From assembly GCF_021216655.1 (NCBI RefSeq), contig NZ_CP080437.1:868001-932000 (forward strand): 64,000 nucleotides of DNA. The letters are read 5' to 3'. This document shows, piece after piece, positions 38,566-49,733 of the stretch. Below the pieces are notes generated by a model. That model made no database searches. It was not told where the DNA came from and was given only the letters and a program-made list of their open reading frames with translations. This DNA comes from Clavibacter michiganensis. GTDB taxonomy: Bacteria > Actinomycetota > Actinomycetes > Actinomycetales > Microbacteriaceae. The first letter of the stretch is position 1; each line of letters begins with the position of its first letter. Both the position numbers and the translations under genes were made by a program.

Positions 38566-41033
38566 ACCGAGGAGTACGCGACGATGCCGCGCCGGATGCT
38601 GTCGAGCGCCGTGCGGGCGTTCCGGGAGACGGGGCCGTCGGCCACGACGGAGAGCTGGTCCAGGAGGTCGATGGTCTGCTTCGTCCAGCGGACGAAGTCG
38701 CCGGCGGCGAGGTCGGCCTCGTCGAGCACGGCATCGAGGCTGCCGCCGCGCGCCCAGCGGTGCATCGGGGCGCACAGGCCGGTCGAGAGCGGATCCGTCG
38801 TCGGCAGCCGGCGCTCGCGCTCGACGTCGTCGAGGCGCGACCAGATCTCCTCCGTGCGCTCGAGCGCCGCGCGGAAGGCGCCGCGCGGGAGGTTGCGGTC
38901 GTTGCGGTCGCCCTCATCACGGCGCGGCTGGTAGACCAGCGAGGCGGCCATGGCGGCGAGGGCTGCAGGATCGAGGTCGACCCACACCTGCGTGCGCAGG
39001 CACTCCGCGATGAGGAGGTCGCGGTCGCCGTAGATGCGCTTGAGCATCCGGCCGTTGGGCGTCGGCGCGACCTGGCCGTCCGTGGCGCGCTTGAGGTAGC
39101 CGAGCGAGAGCAGCAGCTCGGTGACGCGGTCGAAGACCTTGGCCACGGCGTTGGTGCGGGTGCGGATCTGCTGCCCGAGCGCATCCGTCTGCCGCTTGAG
39201 GCGCCACCAGCGCTCCGCCCAGCGCGCGTGCGACTCGCGGTCCTTGCAGGCGTGGCAGGGGTGCGCCTTCATCCGGCGACGGAGGTCGGTCAGCTGGCGC
39301 TGCCGCTTGTCGCGCTCCCCGTGCTGGCCGGGCTGCTGCATGTCGGCTCGGGCGGCGGTGGCGCGCTCGAGGTCGCTGAGCTCGCGGCGGAGGCCCGAGT
39401 ACTCGCGGAAGTCGCCGAGGTGGCAGACCATCGCCTTCTCGTACCCGGCGAGCGACTCCTCCTGGGTGCGCACCTTCCGCGCGAGGTCGACGACCGCACG
39501 GTCGGCCTGGAACTGCGCGAACGACGACTCGAGCACCTCGCGCGTGCGCTCCCGGCCGAACTGGTCGATGAGGTTGACGGCCATGTTGTACGTGGGACGG
39601 AAGCTCGAGTTGAGGGGGTACGTGCGGCGGGAGGCGAGCGAGGCGACGGCCTGCGGATCCAGCCCGTCCTTCCACTGGATCACGGCGTGACCCTCCACGT
39701 CGATGCCGCGGCGGCCGGCGCGGCCGGTCAGCTGCGTGTACTCCCCCGGCGTGAGCGGCACGCGCGCCTCGCCGTTGAACTTCTCGAGCTGCTCGAGGAC
39801 GACCGTGCGCGCGGGCATGTTGATGCCGAGCGCGAGGGTCTCCGTGGCGAACACGGCCTTCACGAGCTTCCGCTGGAAGAGCTCTTCGACGACCTCCTTG
39901 AAGGCGGGCAGCATGCCCGCGTGGTGCGCCGCGACCCCGCGCTCCAGGCCCTCGAGCCACTCCCAGTAGCCGAGGACGGCGAGGTCCTCGTCGCGGAGCG
40001 TGCGGCAGCGCTCCTCCACGACGGCGCGGATCTCGTCGCGCTCGTGCGCGTGGGTGAGACGGACGCCGGCGCGCAGCACCTGCTTGACGGCCGCGTCGCA
40101 GCCCGCGCGGCTGAAGATGAAGAAGATCGCGGGCAGCAGGTTGCGCTCCTCGAGGAGGGCGACGACCTCGGGGCGGTCCATGCGGCCGCGGTCCCAGGGG
40201 CCTGGTGCCCGCTTGCCGGATCCGCCGACGGCCCCCGTCCGGCCCCGCGAGTGCCCCTGGCCGCCGCGCACGCGGACGGCCTCGCGACCCCCGCCGTGCG
40301 TCATGCGGACGAGCTCGGGGTTCACGCGGTGCGTCGCGGCGAGACCGGACGAGTCGAAGAGGTCGACCATGCGGTGCCGCACGATGACGTGCTGCTCGAG
40401 GGGCACGGGCCGCTCCTCGGAGACGATGACGTCCGTCTCGCCGCGCACCGCCTGCAGCCAGTCGCCGAACTCCTCGGCGTTGGACACGGTCGCGCTCAGC
40501 GAGATCATCCGGACGCTCTGCGGGAGGTGGATGATGACCTCCTCCCACACGGCGCCGCGGAAGCGGTCGGCCAGGTAGTGCACCTCGTCCATGATCACGA
40601 AGGCGAGGTCGCGGAGCAGGTCGGAGTCCGCGTAGAGCATGTTGCGCAGCACCTCGGTCGTCATCACGACGATGCGCGCGCGGCTGTTGACGTTGGTGTC
40701 GCCCGTGAGCAGGCCCACCTCGTCCGGCCCGTACTCGGCCACGAGCTCGGCGTACTTCTGGTTGCTGAGCGCCTTCATCGGCGCCGTGTAGAAGATCTTG
40801 GCGCTCGGCCGCTGCATCGCGAGGTACACCGCGAACTCGGCCACGATCGTCTTCCCCGCGCCCGTCGGCGCCGCGACGAGGACGCTGCGCCCGTTCTCCA
40901 GCGACTCCGCGGCGGCGCGCTGGAAGGGATCGAGGTCGAAGCGCAGGCCGCTCGCGAACGACTCGAGGAGCGGGAGGCTGCGACGCGTTCGGGAGGCCGC
41001 GTAGCGTTCGGCGGGCGAGAGCTGGTCTGTCAC
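38562..41033 (-). CDS. helY: HelY/Ski2-like DEVH-box helicase
   Basis: A superfamily 2 helicase of the Ski2/Mtr4 class, thought to act in RNA processing. It has 823 residues. Motif I is AAPTGAGKTIVAE near residue 55, Ia TAPMKALSNQKY, II IMDEVHYLADR near 150, III LSATVSN, V ETLALGINMPARTVV and VI QLTGRAGRRGID. A glycine/arginine-rich insert lies near residue 255, and the C-terminal domain is the actinobacterial HelY type. The start is GTG. Its order after tatAC matches other actinobacteria. The stop overlaps lnt. Confidence 0.92.
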   Translation of the reverse strand: MTDQLSPAERYAASRTRRSLPLLESFASGLRFDLDPFQRAAAESLENGRSVLVAAPTGAGKTIVAEFAVYLAMQRPSAKIFYTAPMKALSNQKYAELVAEYGPDEVGLLTGDTNVNSRARIVVMTTEVLRNMLYADSDLLRDLAFVIMDEVHYLADRFRGAVWEEVIIHLPQSVRMISLSATVSNAEEFGDWLQAVRGETDVIVSEERPVPLEQHVIVRHRMVDLFDSSGLAATHRVNPELVRMTHGGGREAVRVRGGQGHSRGRTGAVGGSGKRAPGPWDRGRMDRPEVVALLEERNLLPAIFFIFSRAGCDAAVKQVLRAGVRLTHAHERDEIRAVVEERCRTLRDEDLAVLGYWEWLEGLERGVAAHHAGMLPAFKEVVEELFQRKLVKAVFATETLALGINMPARTVVLEQLEKFNGEARVPLTPGEYTQLTGRAGRRGIDVEGHAVIQWKDGLDPQAVASLASRRTYPLNSSFRPTYNMAVNLIDQFGRERTREVLESSFAQFQADRAVVDLARKVRTQEESLAGYEKAMVCHLGDFREYSGLRRELSDLERATAARADMQQPGQHGERDKRQRQLTDLRRRMKAHPCHACKDRESHARWAERWWRLKRQTDALGQQIRTRTNAVAKVFDRVTELLLSLGYLKRATDGQVAPTPNGRMLKRIYGDRDLLIAECLRTQVWVDLDPAALAAMAASLVYQPRRDEGDRNDRNLPRGAFRAALERTEEIWSRLDDVERERRLPTTDPLSTGLCAPMHRWARGGSLDAVLDEADLAAGDFVRWTKQTIDLLDQLSVVADGPVSRNARTALDSIRRGIVAYSSV

Positions 41034-41085
41034 GATGTCGCCATCCTAGGCTCCGGATCCGCGCGCCGGCCGGGGGCGCACGCGA

Positions 41086-41115
41086 CGACGCCCGCCCCTC
41101 GCGGGACGGGCGTCG
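41086..41115 (-). terminator. Hairpin after tatC
   Basis: Stem CGACGCCCG pairing with CGGGCGTCG, with further pairing inside the 12-base loop. It lies in the gap between tatC and the helicase gene. Confidence 0.65.
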
Positions 41116-41127
41116 GAGCCGAGCGGA

Positions 41128-41931
41128 TCAGGACAGCAGGTCGTCCGTCATCGCGGCGGCCTTGCGCGCGCGGCGCCGGTCGTTGAGCAGCGCGATGCCC
41201 GCGGCGACGAGGTAGAGCAGCGTCATCGGGACGGCCAGCAGGAACATCGACATGACGTCGGCGGCCGGGGTAGCGATGGCGCAGAACAGGATGATCAGCA
41301 GGATCGCGATGCGCCACGACTTGATGATCGTCGCGCCGCTGAGGATCCCCATGAAGTTGAACAGCACGAGGAACACGGGCAGCACGAACGCGATGCCCAC
41401 CGCGAAGACCAGCTTCAGCACGAAGTCGAAGTACTCGCGCGCGGTGATGAACGACGAGTCGCCCGCGCCCGCGAACTGCGTGAGGAGCGCGACGATGTGC
41501 GGCAGGACGAACCAGCCGGCGGCGCAGCCCGCGAGGAACAGCGGCACGGCGGAGAAGAAGAAGCCGAACGTGTAGCGGCGCTCCGTCTTCGTGAGGCCGG
41601 GCACCAGGAAGGCGAACACCTGGTAGAGCCACACGGGGCTCGAGATGATGAGTCCCACGTAGAGCGCGATCTGCAGGCGCAGGTCGAACGCCGACGTGAT
41701 CGTCGGGAAGTTGAGGCTGGCGTTCCGCCCCTGCTCCGCGTTGATGGTCTCGATCGGCTGGCGCAGCGCCTCCAGCACGAACGACGAGAGGAACCAGCCG
41801 GCCACCATCGCCAGGATGATCGCCACGCCCGCGATGAACAGGCGCTTCTTGAGCTCCAGCAGGTGCTGGACGAGGGACATGCGTCTCTCCGCGTCGCGCT
41901 TCTTCTGGCGGGGACGCTCGGTGGTGCTCAC
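41128..41931 (-). CDS. tatC: Twin-arginine translocase subunit TatC
   Basis: The membrane subunit that recognises twin-arginine signal peptides on folded proteins. The 267 residues contain six transmembrane helices. Family hallmarks are the N-terminal MSLVQHLLELKKRLF, with the conserved HL-ELR-type segment and its Glu, the F-x-x-F loop after helix 2 and VFAFLVPGLTKTERRY. The start is GTG, three bases after the tatA stop, so the two are coupled. No tatB is adjacent, as is usual here in actinobacteria. It would export proteins such as the first xylanase, whose signal has an RR motif. Confidence 0.95.
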   Translation of the reverse strand: MSTTERPRQKKRDAERRMSLVQHLLELKKRLFIAGVAIILAMVAGWFLSSFVLEALRQPIETINAEQGRNASLNFPTITSAFDLRLQIALYVGLIISSPVWLYQVFAFLVPGLTKTERRYTFGFFFSAVPLFLAGCAAGWFVLPHIVALLTQFAGAGDSSFITAREYFDFVLKLVFAVGIAFVLPVFLVLFNFMGILSGATIIKSWRIAILLIILFCAIATPAADVMSMFLLAVPMTLLYLVAAGIALLNDRRRARKAAAMTDDLLS

Positions 41932-41934
41932 GGA

Positions 41935-42279
41935 TCAGGCGCTGGGGCGGGAGTCCCCGCCGTCGCGCGGGGAGTCGTAGCGCGGGGCGTCGTAGCGGGG
42001 CTCGTCGACGCGGGACTCGCCGGGGCGCACGTAGTCGCGCGGCGTGGCGTCGCGGTCGTCGGCGCGGTAGCGCTCCTCGTCGCGGCGGCGGTTCTCGTCG
42101 CGGGTGTCATCGCGGCGGTCGGAGCCGCTCTCCTCCTTCATGGTCTTCACCTCGCCCTTGAAGATGCGCATGGACTGGCCGACGCTCTTGGCGAGGGCGG
42201 GCAGCTTCGTGGAACCGAAGAGCAGCACGATGACGACGAGGATGATGACGAGGTGCCATCCGGTCAGGTTTCCGAGCAT
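41935..42279 (-). CDS. tatA: Twin-arginine translocase subunit TatA
   Basis: Forms the oligomeric pore of the Tat pathway. One transmembrane helix (LVIILVVIVLLFGSTKLPALAKSVGQSM) carries the conserved FG hinge and an amphipathic helix after it. The C-terminal tail of about 60 residues is almost only Asp, Arg, Glu, Pro and Tyr, with repeated EPRYD/APRYD/SPRD units. ATG at 42279 (MLGNLTGW) is chosen because AAGGA stands at a workable distance; a GTG three codons earlier is too close to it. It is 114 residues. Confidence 0.93.
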   Translation of the reverse strand: MLGNLTGWHLVIILVVIVLLFGSTKLPALAKSVGQSMRIFKGEVKTMKEESGSDRRDDTRDENRRRDEERYRADDRDATPRDYVRPGESRVDEPRYDAPRYDSPRDGGDSRPSA

Positions 42280-42399
42280 GTGGTTCACGTTCCTTCAGGT
42301 CGGGGGGCCGGACAGTCGTTGTCGGGATCCACGGCGAGTCTACCGTCGCGACCCGTCAGGACACCCTGTGCGGCATTGCGGTTCACCCGGATTTCCCCT

Positions 42400-42420
42400 G
42401 CCCGGACCACTGGTCCGGGC
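42400..42420 (-). terminator. Hairpin or palindrome between pafC and tatA
   Basis: GCCCGGACCA and its exact complement flank a single base. It lies 57 bases past the pafC stop in the only gap of this operon, so it may reduce read-through into tatA or bind a regulator. Confidence 0.5.
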
Positions 42421-42477
42421 GGCGTCCTCCGATGCAGGGTGTTCGGAGCCCGGCCCCCTGCCGCTGGGTGCCGCGGC

Positions 42478-43467
42478 TCAGTCGGCGTCGTCGTAGGCGG
42501 CCGCGGCCCGCTCGGCCCACTCGGCCACCGCCGCCCGCGCCTCCGGCGGCGACGTCACGACGACCACGCCCGCCATGCCCGCGACCAGGCGCACGAGGCC
42601 CTGGTAGTGCGCGACGCGCACGGTGACCGCGACGCGGCCGGGGCGGCCGGCGACCGGGAGGGGCCGCTCGTCGCCCACGAAGTCGCCGAGGAGCGGGAGC
42701 GCCGAATCCTGGACCTCGAGCGTGACGCGGAGGTCGTCGGGGCTCGGCTCGAAGAGGGTGTCGCCGAGCACCACGTCCTGCGGCCGGTGCTCGGGCGGGA
42801 GGTCGGTGACCACGAGCTCGTCGAGGCGGTCGAGGCGGAACGTGCGGACGGCGCCGCGGGCCAGGTCCCAGCCGCGCAGGTACCAGTCCTCGTCCATCGA
42901 CTCCAGGCGCAGCGGATCCACGACGCGGCGCTCCGTGCCGCCGCGGGGGCTCCGGTAGTCGAACTCGACCCGGCGCTCCTCCGCGATTGCACGGCGGAGG
43001 TCGTCGCGGGTGCCGTCTCCCGCCCCGGCCGCGACCGCGACCTGGCTGGGGCTCGCCGAGGATCCGCGCGCGAGCTTCGCCATGAGCTGGCCGACGAGGT
43101 CGAGGTCGCTGGCGTCCGCCTGGGAGGAGACGTACTGGAGGCCGGCGATGAGCGCGGCCGCCTCCCGGGCAGAGAAGCGCGGCGAGTCGTCGATGGCGAC
43201 CATGTGCGTGATGACGATCTGGTCGTTGTCCTCGAAGTCGTCCCACGCGATGTCGAACAGGTCGCCGTGCTGGTACGAGGCCGTGGATCCGGGGACGCCG
43301 GACACCGCGATGAGGCGCACGGCCTGGCGGATCTGCTCGGGCGGCACCCGGAAGTGCGCGGCCGCCTGGCTGACGCTGACGCGTCCGTGGTCGGTGAGGT
43401 ACGGCACGAGCGCCAGCAGGAACGCCAGCTTGTCCTGCGCCTGGAGCGGCGCGGCGCGGTCGGTCAT
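42478..43467 (-). CDS. pafC: WYL-domain transcriptional regulator PafC
   Basis: With PafB forms the actinobacterial activator of the LexA-independent DNA damage response. The protein has 329 residues. A winged-helix part is at the start (VSVSQAAAHFRVPPEQIRQAVRLIAVSG). A WYL domain begins near 150 with RVEFDYRSPRGGTERRVVDPLRLESMDEDWYLRGWDL, and the WCX-like C-terminus follows. The ATG overlaps the pafB stop (ATGA). PafBC is kept even though the Pup genes after which it was named are missing at this site. Confidence 0.92.
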   Translation of the reverse strand: MTDRAAPLQAQDKLAFLLALVPYLTDHGRVSVSQAAAHFRVPPEQIRQAVRLIAVSGVPGSTASYQHGDLFDIAWDDFEDNDQIVITHMVAIDDSPRFSAREAAALIAGLQYVSSQADASDLDLVGQLMAKLARGSSASPSQVAVAAGAGDGTRDDLRRAIAEERRVEFDYRSPRGGTERRVVDPLRLESMDEDWYLRGWDLARGAVRTFRLDRLDELVVTDLPPEHRPQDVVLGDTLFEPSPDDLRVTLEVQDSALPLLGDFVGDERPLPVAGRPGRVAVTVRVAHYQGLVRLVAGMAGVVVVTSPPEARAAVAEWAERAAAAYDDAD

Positions 43468-44471
43468 GATGCGTCCTCCCGATGGGCGGCGACGGTCTCG
43501 GCGAGCCGGGCGCGCACGGCGTCCCGCAGCTTCGGCGGCGCGATCACGCGGGCCTCCGGGCCGAAGCCCGCGACCTCGTCGGCGAAGAGGTTCGTGTCGG
43601 AGTAGTGCACGCGGAGGCGCCCGTCGCCGAGGTCCTCCGTGCCGCGACGACGGCGCAGGCGGATCTCCGCGTCGGATCCAGGGGCCACCGCCACCTCCCC
43701 CACCCCGTTCGCCCACACGCGGTCGAGGTCGGCGAGGGCGCGCTCGGCGTGGTCCTCCCCCTCGGGGACGAAGCCGCGGCTCGTCACGCGCACGCGGTCG
43801 ACGATGCGCGAGAGCAGGAACGTGCGCGGACCGTCGGCGTCCTGGTCGATGCCGTGCAGGTGCCAGCGGCCCTGGTGCTGGACGAGCGCGAGGGGCGCGA
43901 CCGTGCGGATCCGAGCGGTCCGCTCCCCCGGCTTGAGGTAGCCGAAGGAGACGAGGACGTGCCGCTCGAGCGCGACGCTCAGGGGCGCGAAGGCCGCCTC
44001 GCGCGTGCGCAGCCGGGGTGCGTAGCCGATGAGGGGGTCGTCGGACTCCACGCCGAGCGAGCGCAGCTTGATGAGCGCGCGGCGCGACTCCCCCGAGAGC
44101 GACCCCTCGCGCCACACCATGGCCGCGAGGTTGAGGAGCGTCGTCTCCTCCGGCGTGAAGGACAGGTCGGCGGGGAGCTCGTACGCACCGCGAGGGATCC
44201 GGTAGCGCAGGAGCTGGTTGTTGCCCTCCTGGCCCGGCGCCTCCACGGTCTCCAGCGGCACGCCGAGGTCGCGGATGTCGTCCTTGTCGCGCTCGAACTG
44301 GCGCTCCAGGTTGGCGTTGTCGCCGCCGGAGCGGTAGCGCTGCCTGTACCCCTGGACGCTCGAGAGGACCTCGTTCTTCGTCAGGCCCTGCTCTGTCGCG
44401 AGCAGCGCCAGCACGAGGCTGAACAGGCGCTCCTCGACGGGCACGGTCGGTCGGCGGGATGTCTCGGGCAC
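43464..44471 (-). CDS. pafB: WYL-domain transcriptional regulator PafB
   Basis: Partner of PafC; the pair responds to DNA damage, probably by sensing single-stranded nucleic acid with its WYL domains. The 335 residues begin with a winged helix (VEERLFSLVLALLATEQGLTKNEVL), including FERDKDDIRDLGVPLETV. The WYL domain lies at about 145-225 (VSFGYLKPGERTARIRTVAPLALVQHQGRWHLHG), with a C-terminal WCX extension. The start is GTG. It overlaps pafC by four bases and is separated by 48 bases from the FKBP gene upstream. Confidence 0.92.
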   Translation of the reverse strand: MPETSRRPTVPVEERLFSLVLALLATEQGLTKNEVLSSVQGYRQRYRSGGDNANLERQFERDKDDIRDLGVPLETVEAPGQEGNNQLLRYRIPRGAYELPADLSFTPEETTLLNLAAMVWREGSLSGESRRALIKLRSLGVESDDPLIGYAPRLRTREAAFAPLSVALERHVLVSFGYLKPGERTARIRTVAPLALVQHQGRWHLHGIDQDADGPRTFLLSRIVDRVRVTSRGFVPEGEDHAERALADLDRVWANGVGEVAVAPGSDAEIRLRRRRGTEDLGDGRLRVHYSDTNLFADEVAGFGPEARVIAPPKLRDAVRARLAETVAAHREDAS

Positions 44472-44519
44472 GCGGTGGTCCTCACGTCGGTGCAGCCCCC
44501 GGCCGGTGGCGATGCGTCG

Positions 44520-45563
44520 TTACTTGGTGGTGCTTGTCCCGAGGATATCCACCACGTAGACGAGCGTGGACCCCGCGGGCACCTTGGCGGAGCCCTGGTC
44601 GCCGAATCCCTCGGCCGGCGGGACGACCGCTATGACCTGGTCGCCGACGTGCTTGCCGACCAGGGCCTTCGCGAGGCCGGGCGTGACGACGAGCGAGGAG
44701 GCCGCACCGGTGGAGGGCGCCGCCGTGGTGGCGGTCGCGGGCACCTGCAGGGGGCCGCCGCCGGTCCAGCTGGATCCGAAGACGGCCTGCTTCTCGGCCG
44801 ACGTGCTCGTGCCCCAGACGACGCCGGTGTACTGCAGCGTGACGGTGTCGCCGTCGCCGACCTCGGCGCCATCGCCGGCGCGGAGGAGGGCGTCGCGGTA
44901 CTCGGTGGGCGGCGTGCTCGGCGGGATGGTGATCCCGGGGACGCCGTCGTCCGTCGTGACGACGGACGGGAAGCCGGCCTGGGCGGGCCGCGGCTCGCCG
45001 GTGGCCTTCGCCGGGAAGGACGAGGTGATGTCGACGATGAGGACGAGGCCGTCGGTGGCGTCGAGTCCCTGGGACGAGAGGTCCTGGCCGGGGAAGACCG
45101 TGGAGACGGGGACCGTCACCGCGAGGCGCGAGCCGACGGGCATGCACGTCATCGCGTCCTCGAGGTACGGCAGCGACTCGTGCAGGGAGGCAGGCGTGAA
45201 GAGCGGCGAACCGGTGGTGCGGGCGTTGGGCGCGATGCGCGCGTAGTCCGCGAGGTCCTTGCCGGTCTTGCCGTCGACGATGGATGCCGCGGCCGTGATG
45301 CCCTGGTTCGGCTGCACGGGCGCGCCGTCGCCCTCGACGAGGGTGGAGACCTCGACGCCCGCGGGCTTGAGCGGCGTGGGGAACGCGACCGAGGCGGGCG
45401 CGCTGCCGACGTCGCCCGTGGCGGTGACCGTGCTCGACGACGTGCCGGCCTGGGCGAGGGGCGTGCAGCCCGCCGCCGCACCCGATGAGGAGCCGGAGGG
45501 GCTGCAGGCGGCGAGCGTCAGGACGAGCCCTGCGCAGACGGTGAGCGCGGCGGAACGGCGCAC
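44520..45563 (-). CDS. FKBP-type peptidyl-prolyl isomerase lipoprotein
   Basis: A membrane-anchored prolyl isomerase for protein folding outside the cell. The N-terminus is a lipoprotein signal with lipobox LAAC (about residue 20). A long Ser/Gly/Thr-rich region and a degenerate first FKBP-like half follow. The C-terminal FKBP domain (about 245-345) has GDTVTLQYTGVVWG, VGDQVIAVVPPAEGFGDQG and VPAGSTLVYVVDIL. The GTG at 45563 has a strong AGAGGAG ribosome-binding site. The frame stays open 31 codons further but lacks a better signal. This gene is the usual pafB neighbour in Micrococcales. Confidence 0.88.
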   Translation of the reverse strand: MRRSAALTVCAGLVLTLAACSPSGSSSGAAAGCTPLAQAGTSSSTVTATGDVGSAPASVAFPTPLKPAGVEVSTLVEGDGAPVQPNQGITAAASIVDGKTGKDLADYARIAPNARTTGSPLFTPASLHESLPYLEDAMTCMPVGSRLAVTVPVSTVFPGQDLSSQGLDATDGLVLIVDITSSFPAKATGEPRPAQAGFPSVVTTDDGVPGITIPPSTPPTEYRDALLRAGDGAEVGDGDTVTLQYTGVVWGTSTSAEKQAVFGSSWTGGGPLQVPATATTAAPSTGAASSLVVTPGLAKALVGKHVGDQVIAVVPPAEGFGDQGSAKVPAGSTLVYVVDILGTSTTK

Positions 45564-45624
45564 GTGACTCCTCTTTCGATGGTGGGGGCGGCCGGCACGC
45601 ACCCGCGTGATCGGCCCTGTCATC

Positions 45625-47381
<1,757 letters not shown>

Positions 47382-47473
47382 GGGGAGCGAGTCTACCGGC
47401 GAGGCGCCGCGTCCTAGGATCGTACGATGACCGCCGGCCGGGCGGCCAGAGGGCGAGACGGAACGGGAGTCAC

Positions 47474-48433
47474 GTGGCGGATGCCGAGAGGTTCGTGAGC
47501 GGACGGCTGCTGGTCGTCGCCTTCGAGGGCTGGAACGACGCGGGCGAGGCCGCCAGCGGAGCGGTCCGGGCGCTGAAGGACCTGCTCGACCTCGAGGCGG
47601 TGTCGTCGGTGGATCCCGAGGACTACTTCGACTTCCAGTTCAACCGCCCCACCATCGGCTTCGCGGAGGACGGCACCCGCGAGCTCGAGTGGCCGGGCGC
47701 CACGCTCTACGGCCCGAAGGACCCGCGGCGACCCGCGCAGGACCTGGCCGCCGACGCGCAGCTGGGCGTGAGCGGCGACAACGGCGGCAGCATCCACCTC
47801 CTGCTCGGCGTCGAGCCGTCCAGGCACTGGACGGCGTTCACCGCCGAGGTGCTCGACGCGGCGCGCGCGGCGGGCGTCGAGGGCGTCGTGCTGCTCGGGG
47901 CGCTGCTGGCCGACGTGCCGCACACGCGTCCCATCTCCGTCTACTCCACGAGCGAGAACGCGAGCGTGCGGGCGGAGCTCGGCATCGAGCGCAGCACGTA
48001 CGAGGGGCCCGTCGGGATCCTCAGCATCATCGCCCAGCGCGCCGAGGAGATGGGCATGCCCACCGTCTCCCTCTGGGCCTCCGTGCCGCACTACGTGCAC
48101 AGCGCGCCCTCGCCCAAGGCCACGCTCGCGCTCATCGACAAGCTCGAGGAGATGGTCGACGTCGTGATCCCGCGCGGCGAGCTCATCCAGGAGGCCGCGA
48201 CCTGGGAGGCGGGCATCGACCAGCTCGCGGGCGAGGACGAGGACATGGCGTCCTACATCCAGCAGCTCGAGCAGGCCCGCGACACGGTGGACTCCCCCGA
48301 GGCGAGCGGCGAGGCCATCGCGCAGGAGTTCGAGAAGTACCTCCGACGGGGCGACGGGCCGCGCGGACGCGGCGACGACCGGCCCGAGGAGCCGTGGCGG
48401 CCGAAGGATCCCAAGGACCCCAAGGACCAGTAG
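47474..48433 (+). CDS. PAC2 family protein (proteasome assembly chaperone-like)
   Basis: A 319-residue protein of the PAC2 family, related to archaeo-eukaryotic proteasome assembly chaperones but widespread in actinobacteria, including ones lacking proteasomes. It shows LLVVAFEGWNDAGEAASGAV at the start, YFDFQFNRPTIGFAEDGTRELEWPG, GVVLLGALLADVPHTRP and WASVPHYVHSAPSPKATLAL, all family hallmarks. The C-terminus is charged and ends in a KDP repeat. The start is GTG. It is alone on the plus strand inside a long minus-strand cluster. Confidence 0.9.
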   Translation: MADAERFVSGRLLVVAFEGWNDAGEAASGAVRALKDLLDLEAVSSVDPEDYFDFQFNRPTIGFAEDGTRELEWPGATLYGPKDPRRPAQDLAADAQLGVSGDNGGSIHLLLGVEPSRHWTAFTAEVLDAARAAGVEGVVLLGALLADVPHTRPISVYSTSENASVRAELGIERSTYEGPVGILSIIAQRAEEMGMPTVSLWASVPHYVHSAPSPKATLALIDKLEEMVDVVIPRGELIQEAATWEAGIDQLAGEDEDMASYIQQLEQARDTVDSPEASGEAIAQEFEKYLRRGDGPRGRGDDRPEEPWRPKDPKDPKDQ

Positions 48434-48448
48434 CGCCCCGGCTCCGGG

Positions 48449-49729
48449 TCAGGCCGCCGGGCTCCCGAGCGCCACCCCGAGGAGCGCGTCGACCGCGGCC
48501 ACCTCGACGGAGGTCGCCGGGATGCCCGTGGCGACGCGGAGGTCGAGCAGCAGGATCGCGCCCGGCGTGTCGAGGTCGTCGGCGAGGCGCTCGCGGACGA
48601 GCTGGACGAGCTCACCCGGCTCCCCCGCGTCGGCGTCCGTCGACGCCGCGTCGGCGGCCCACGCGTCCCACGCGGCGAGACGGGCGACGGATTCCGCGAG
48701 GAGCGCGTCCGTCCACTCCCAGTCCGCGCGGTAGTGCTGCGCGAGGAGAGCGAGGCGGATTGCGCGCGGATCCACGCCCGCGGCCCGCAGGCGCGACACG
48801 AGCACGAGGTTGCCGAGCGACTTGCTCATCTTCTCGCCCTGGTACGCGACCATGCCGCTGTGCGCGTAGACGCACGCGAAGTCCTCGCCCGTGAGGGCTG
48901 CGGCGTGGCCGGCCGACATCTCGTGGTGCGGGAAGATCAGGTCGGATCCGCCGCCCTGCACGGTGACCGGACGGTCGAGCTTCCGCAGCGCGATGACGGC
49001 GCACTCGATGTGCCATCCGGGCCGACCGCGTCCGACCGCGCTGTCCCACGCGGGCTCGTCGGCGCGCTCGGCGCGCCACAGCAGCGGATCCAGCGGGTCG
49101 TGCTTGCCGGGCCGCTCGGGGTCGCCGCCGCGCTCGGCGGAGAGGGCGGCCATGGTGTCGCGGTCGTAGCCGCTCTCGTCGCCGAGGGCCCACGGGCCGT
49201 CCGCGCCGGCGCGGGCGACGTCGAAGTAGAGGTCACGGGCACCCGGCTGAGCGGCGTCGGGCGTGGCGACCGGGTAGGCCGTGCCGCGCCGGACGAGCTC
49301 CGCGACCGCGGCCGCGACCTCGTCGACGACCTCGGTGACGCCCACGTACGAGTCGGGCGGCAGGATCCGCAGCGCCTCCATGTCGGTGCGGAACAGCTCC
49401 ACCTGCTCGGCGGCGAGGTCGCGCCAGTCGACGCCCGTGGCGGTCGCGCGCTCGAGCAGCGGGTCGTCGACGTCGGTGACGTTCTGCACGTACGCGACGT
49501 CGTAGCCGCGGTCGAGCCAGACGCGCTGGAGCGTGTCGAACGCGAGGTAGGTGGACGCGTGGCCGATGTGCGTCGCGTCGTAGGGCGTGATGCCGCAGAC
49601 GTAGAGGCCCACGCGGCCGTCGCCCGTGCACTCGGCGGGGCGGACGGATCCGGCGCTCGTGTCGAACAGGGTCGGGACGGGGGGCTCCCCCGCGACGGCG
49701 GGGACGACGGGGCGAGGCCAGGCGCGCAC
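48449..49729 (-). CDS. mshC: Mycothiol ligase MshC (cysteine:GlcN-inositol ligase)
   Basis: Joins cysteine to glucosaminyl-inositol in mycothiol synthesis, using ATP. It is a cysteinyl-tRNA synthetase relative. The 426 residues lack the tRNA-binding end of CysS. The class I motifs are THIGHAST (HIGH) near residue 55 and EKMSKSLGN (KMSKS) near 300. The zinc-site cysteine is in GLYVCGITPYDATH and the His pair in IFPHHEMS. The N-terminal MRAWPRPVVPAV is typical of MshC. The start is GTG, four bases past uppP. This shows the cell uses mycothiol as its main thiol. Confidence 0.95.
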   Translation of the reverse strand: MRAWPRPVVPAVAGEPPVPTLFDTSAGSVRPAECTGDGRVGLYVCGITPYDATHIGHASTYLAFDTLQRVWLDRGYDVAYVQNVTDVDDPLLERATATGVDWRDLAAEQVELFRTDMEALRILPPDSYVGVTEVVDEVAAAVAELVRRGTAYPVATPDAAQPGARDLYFDVARAGADGPWALGDESGYDRDTMAALSAERGGDPERPGKHDPLDPLLWRAERADEPAWDSAVGRGRPGWHIECAVIALRKLDRPVTVQGGGSDLIFPHHEMSAGHAAALTGEDFACVYAHSGMVAYQGEKMSKSLGNLVLVSRLRAAGVDPRAIRLALLAQHYRADWEWTDALLAESVARLAAWDAWAADAASTDADAGEPGELVQLVRERLADDLDTPGAILLLDLRVATGIPATSVEVAAVDALLGVALGSPAA

Positions 49730-49733
49730 GGGA

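Noticed and set aside
47474..48433. PAC2 protein as evidence for a functional proteasome
   Set aside because: PAC2 proteins occur in actinobacteria without proteasomes, so the gene alone says nothing about proteasome presence.
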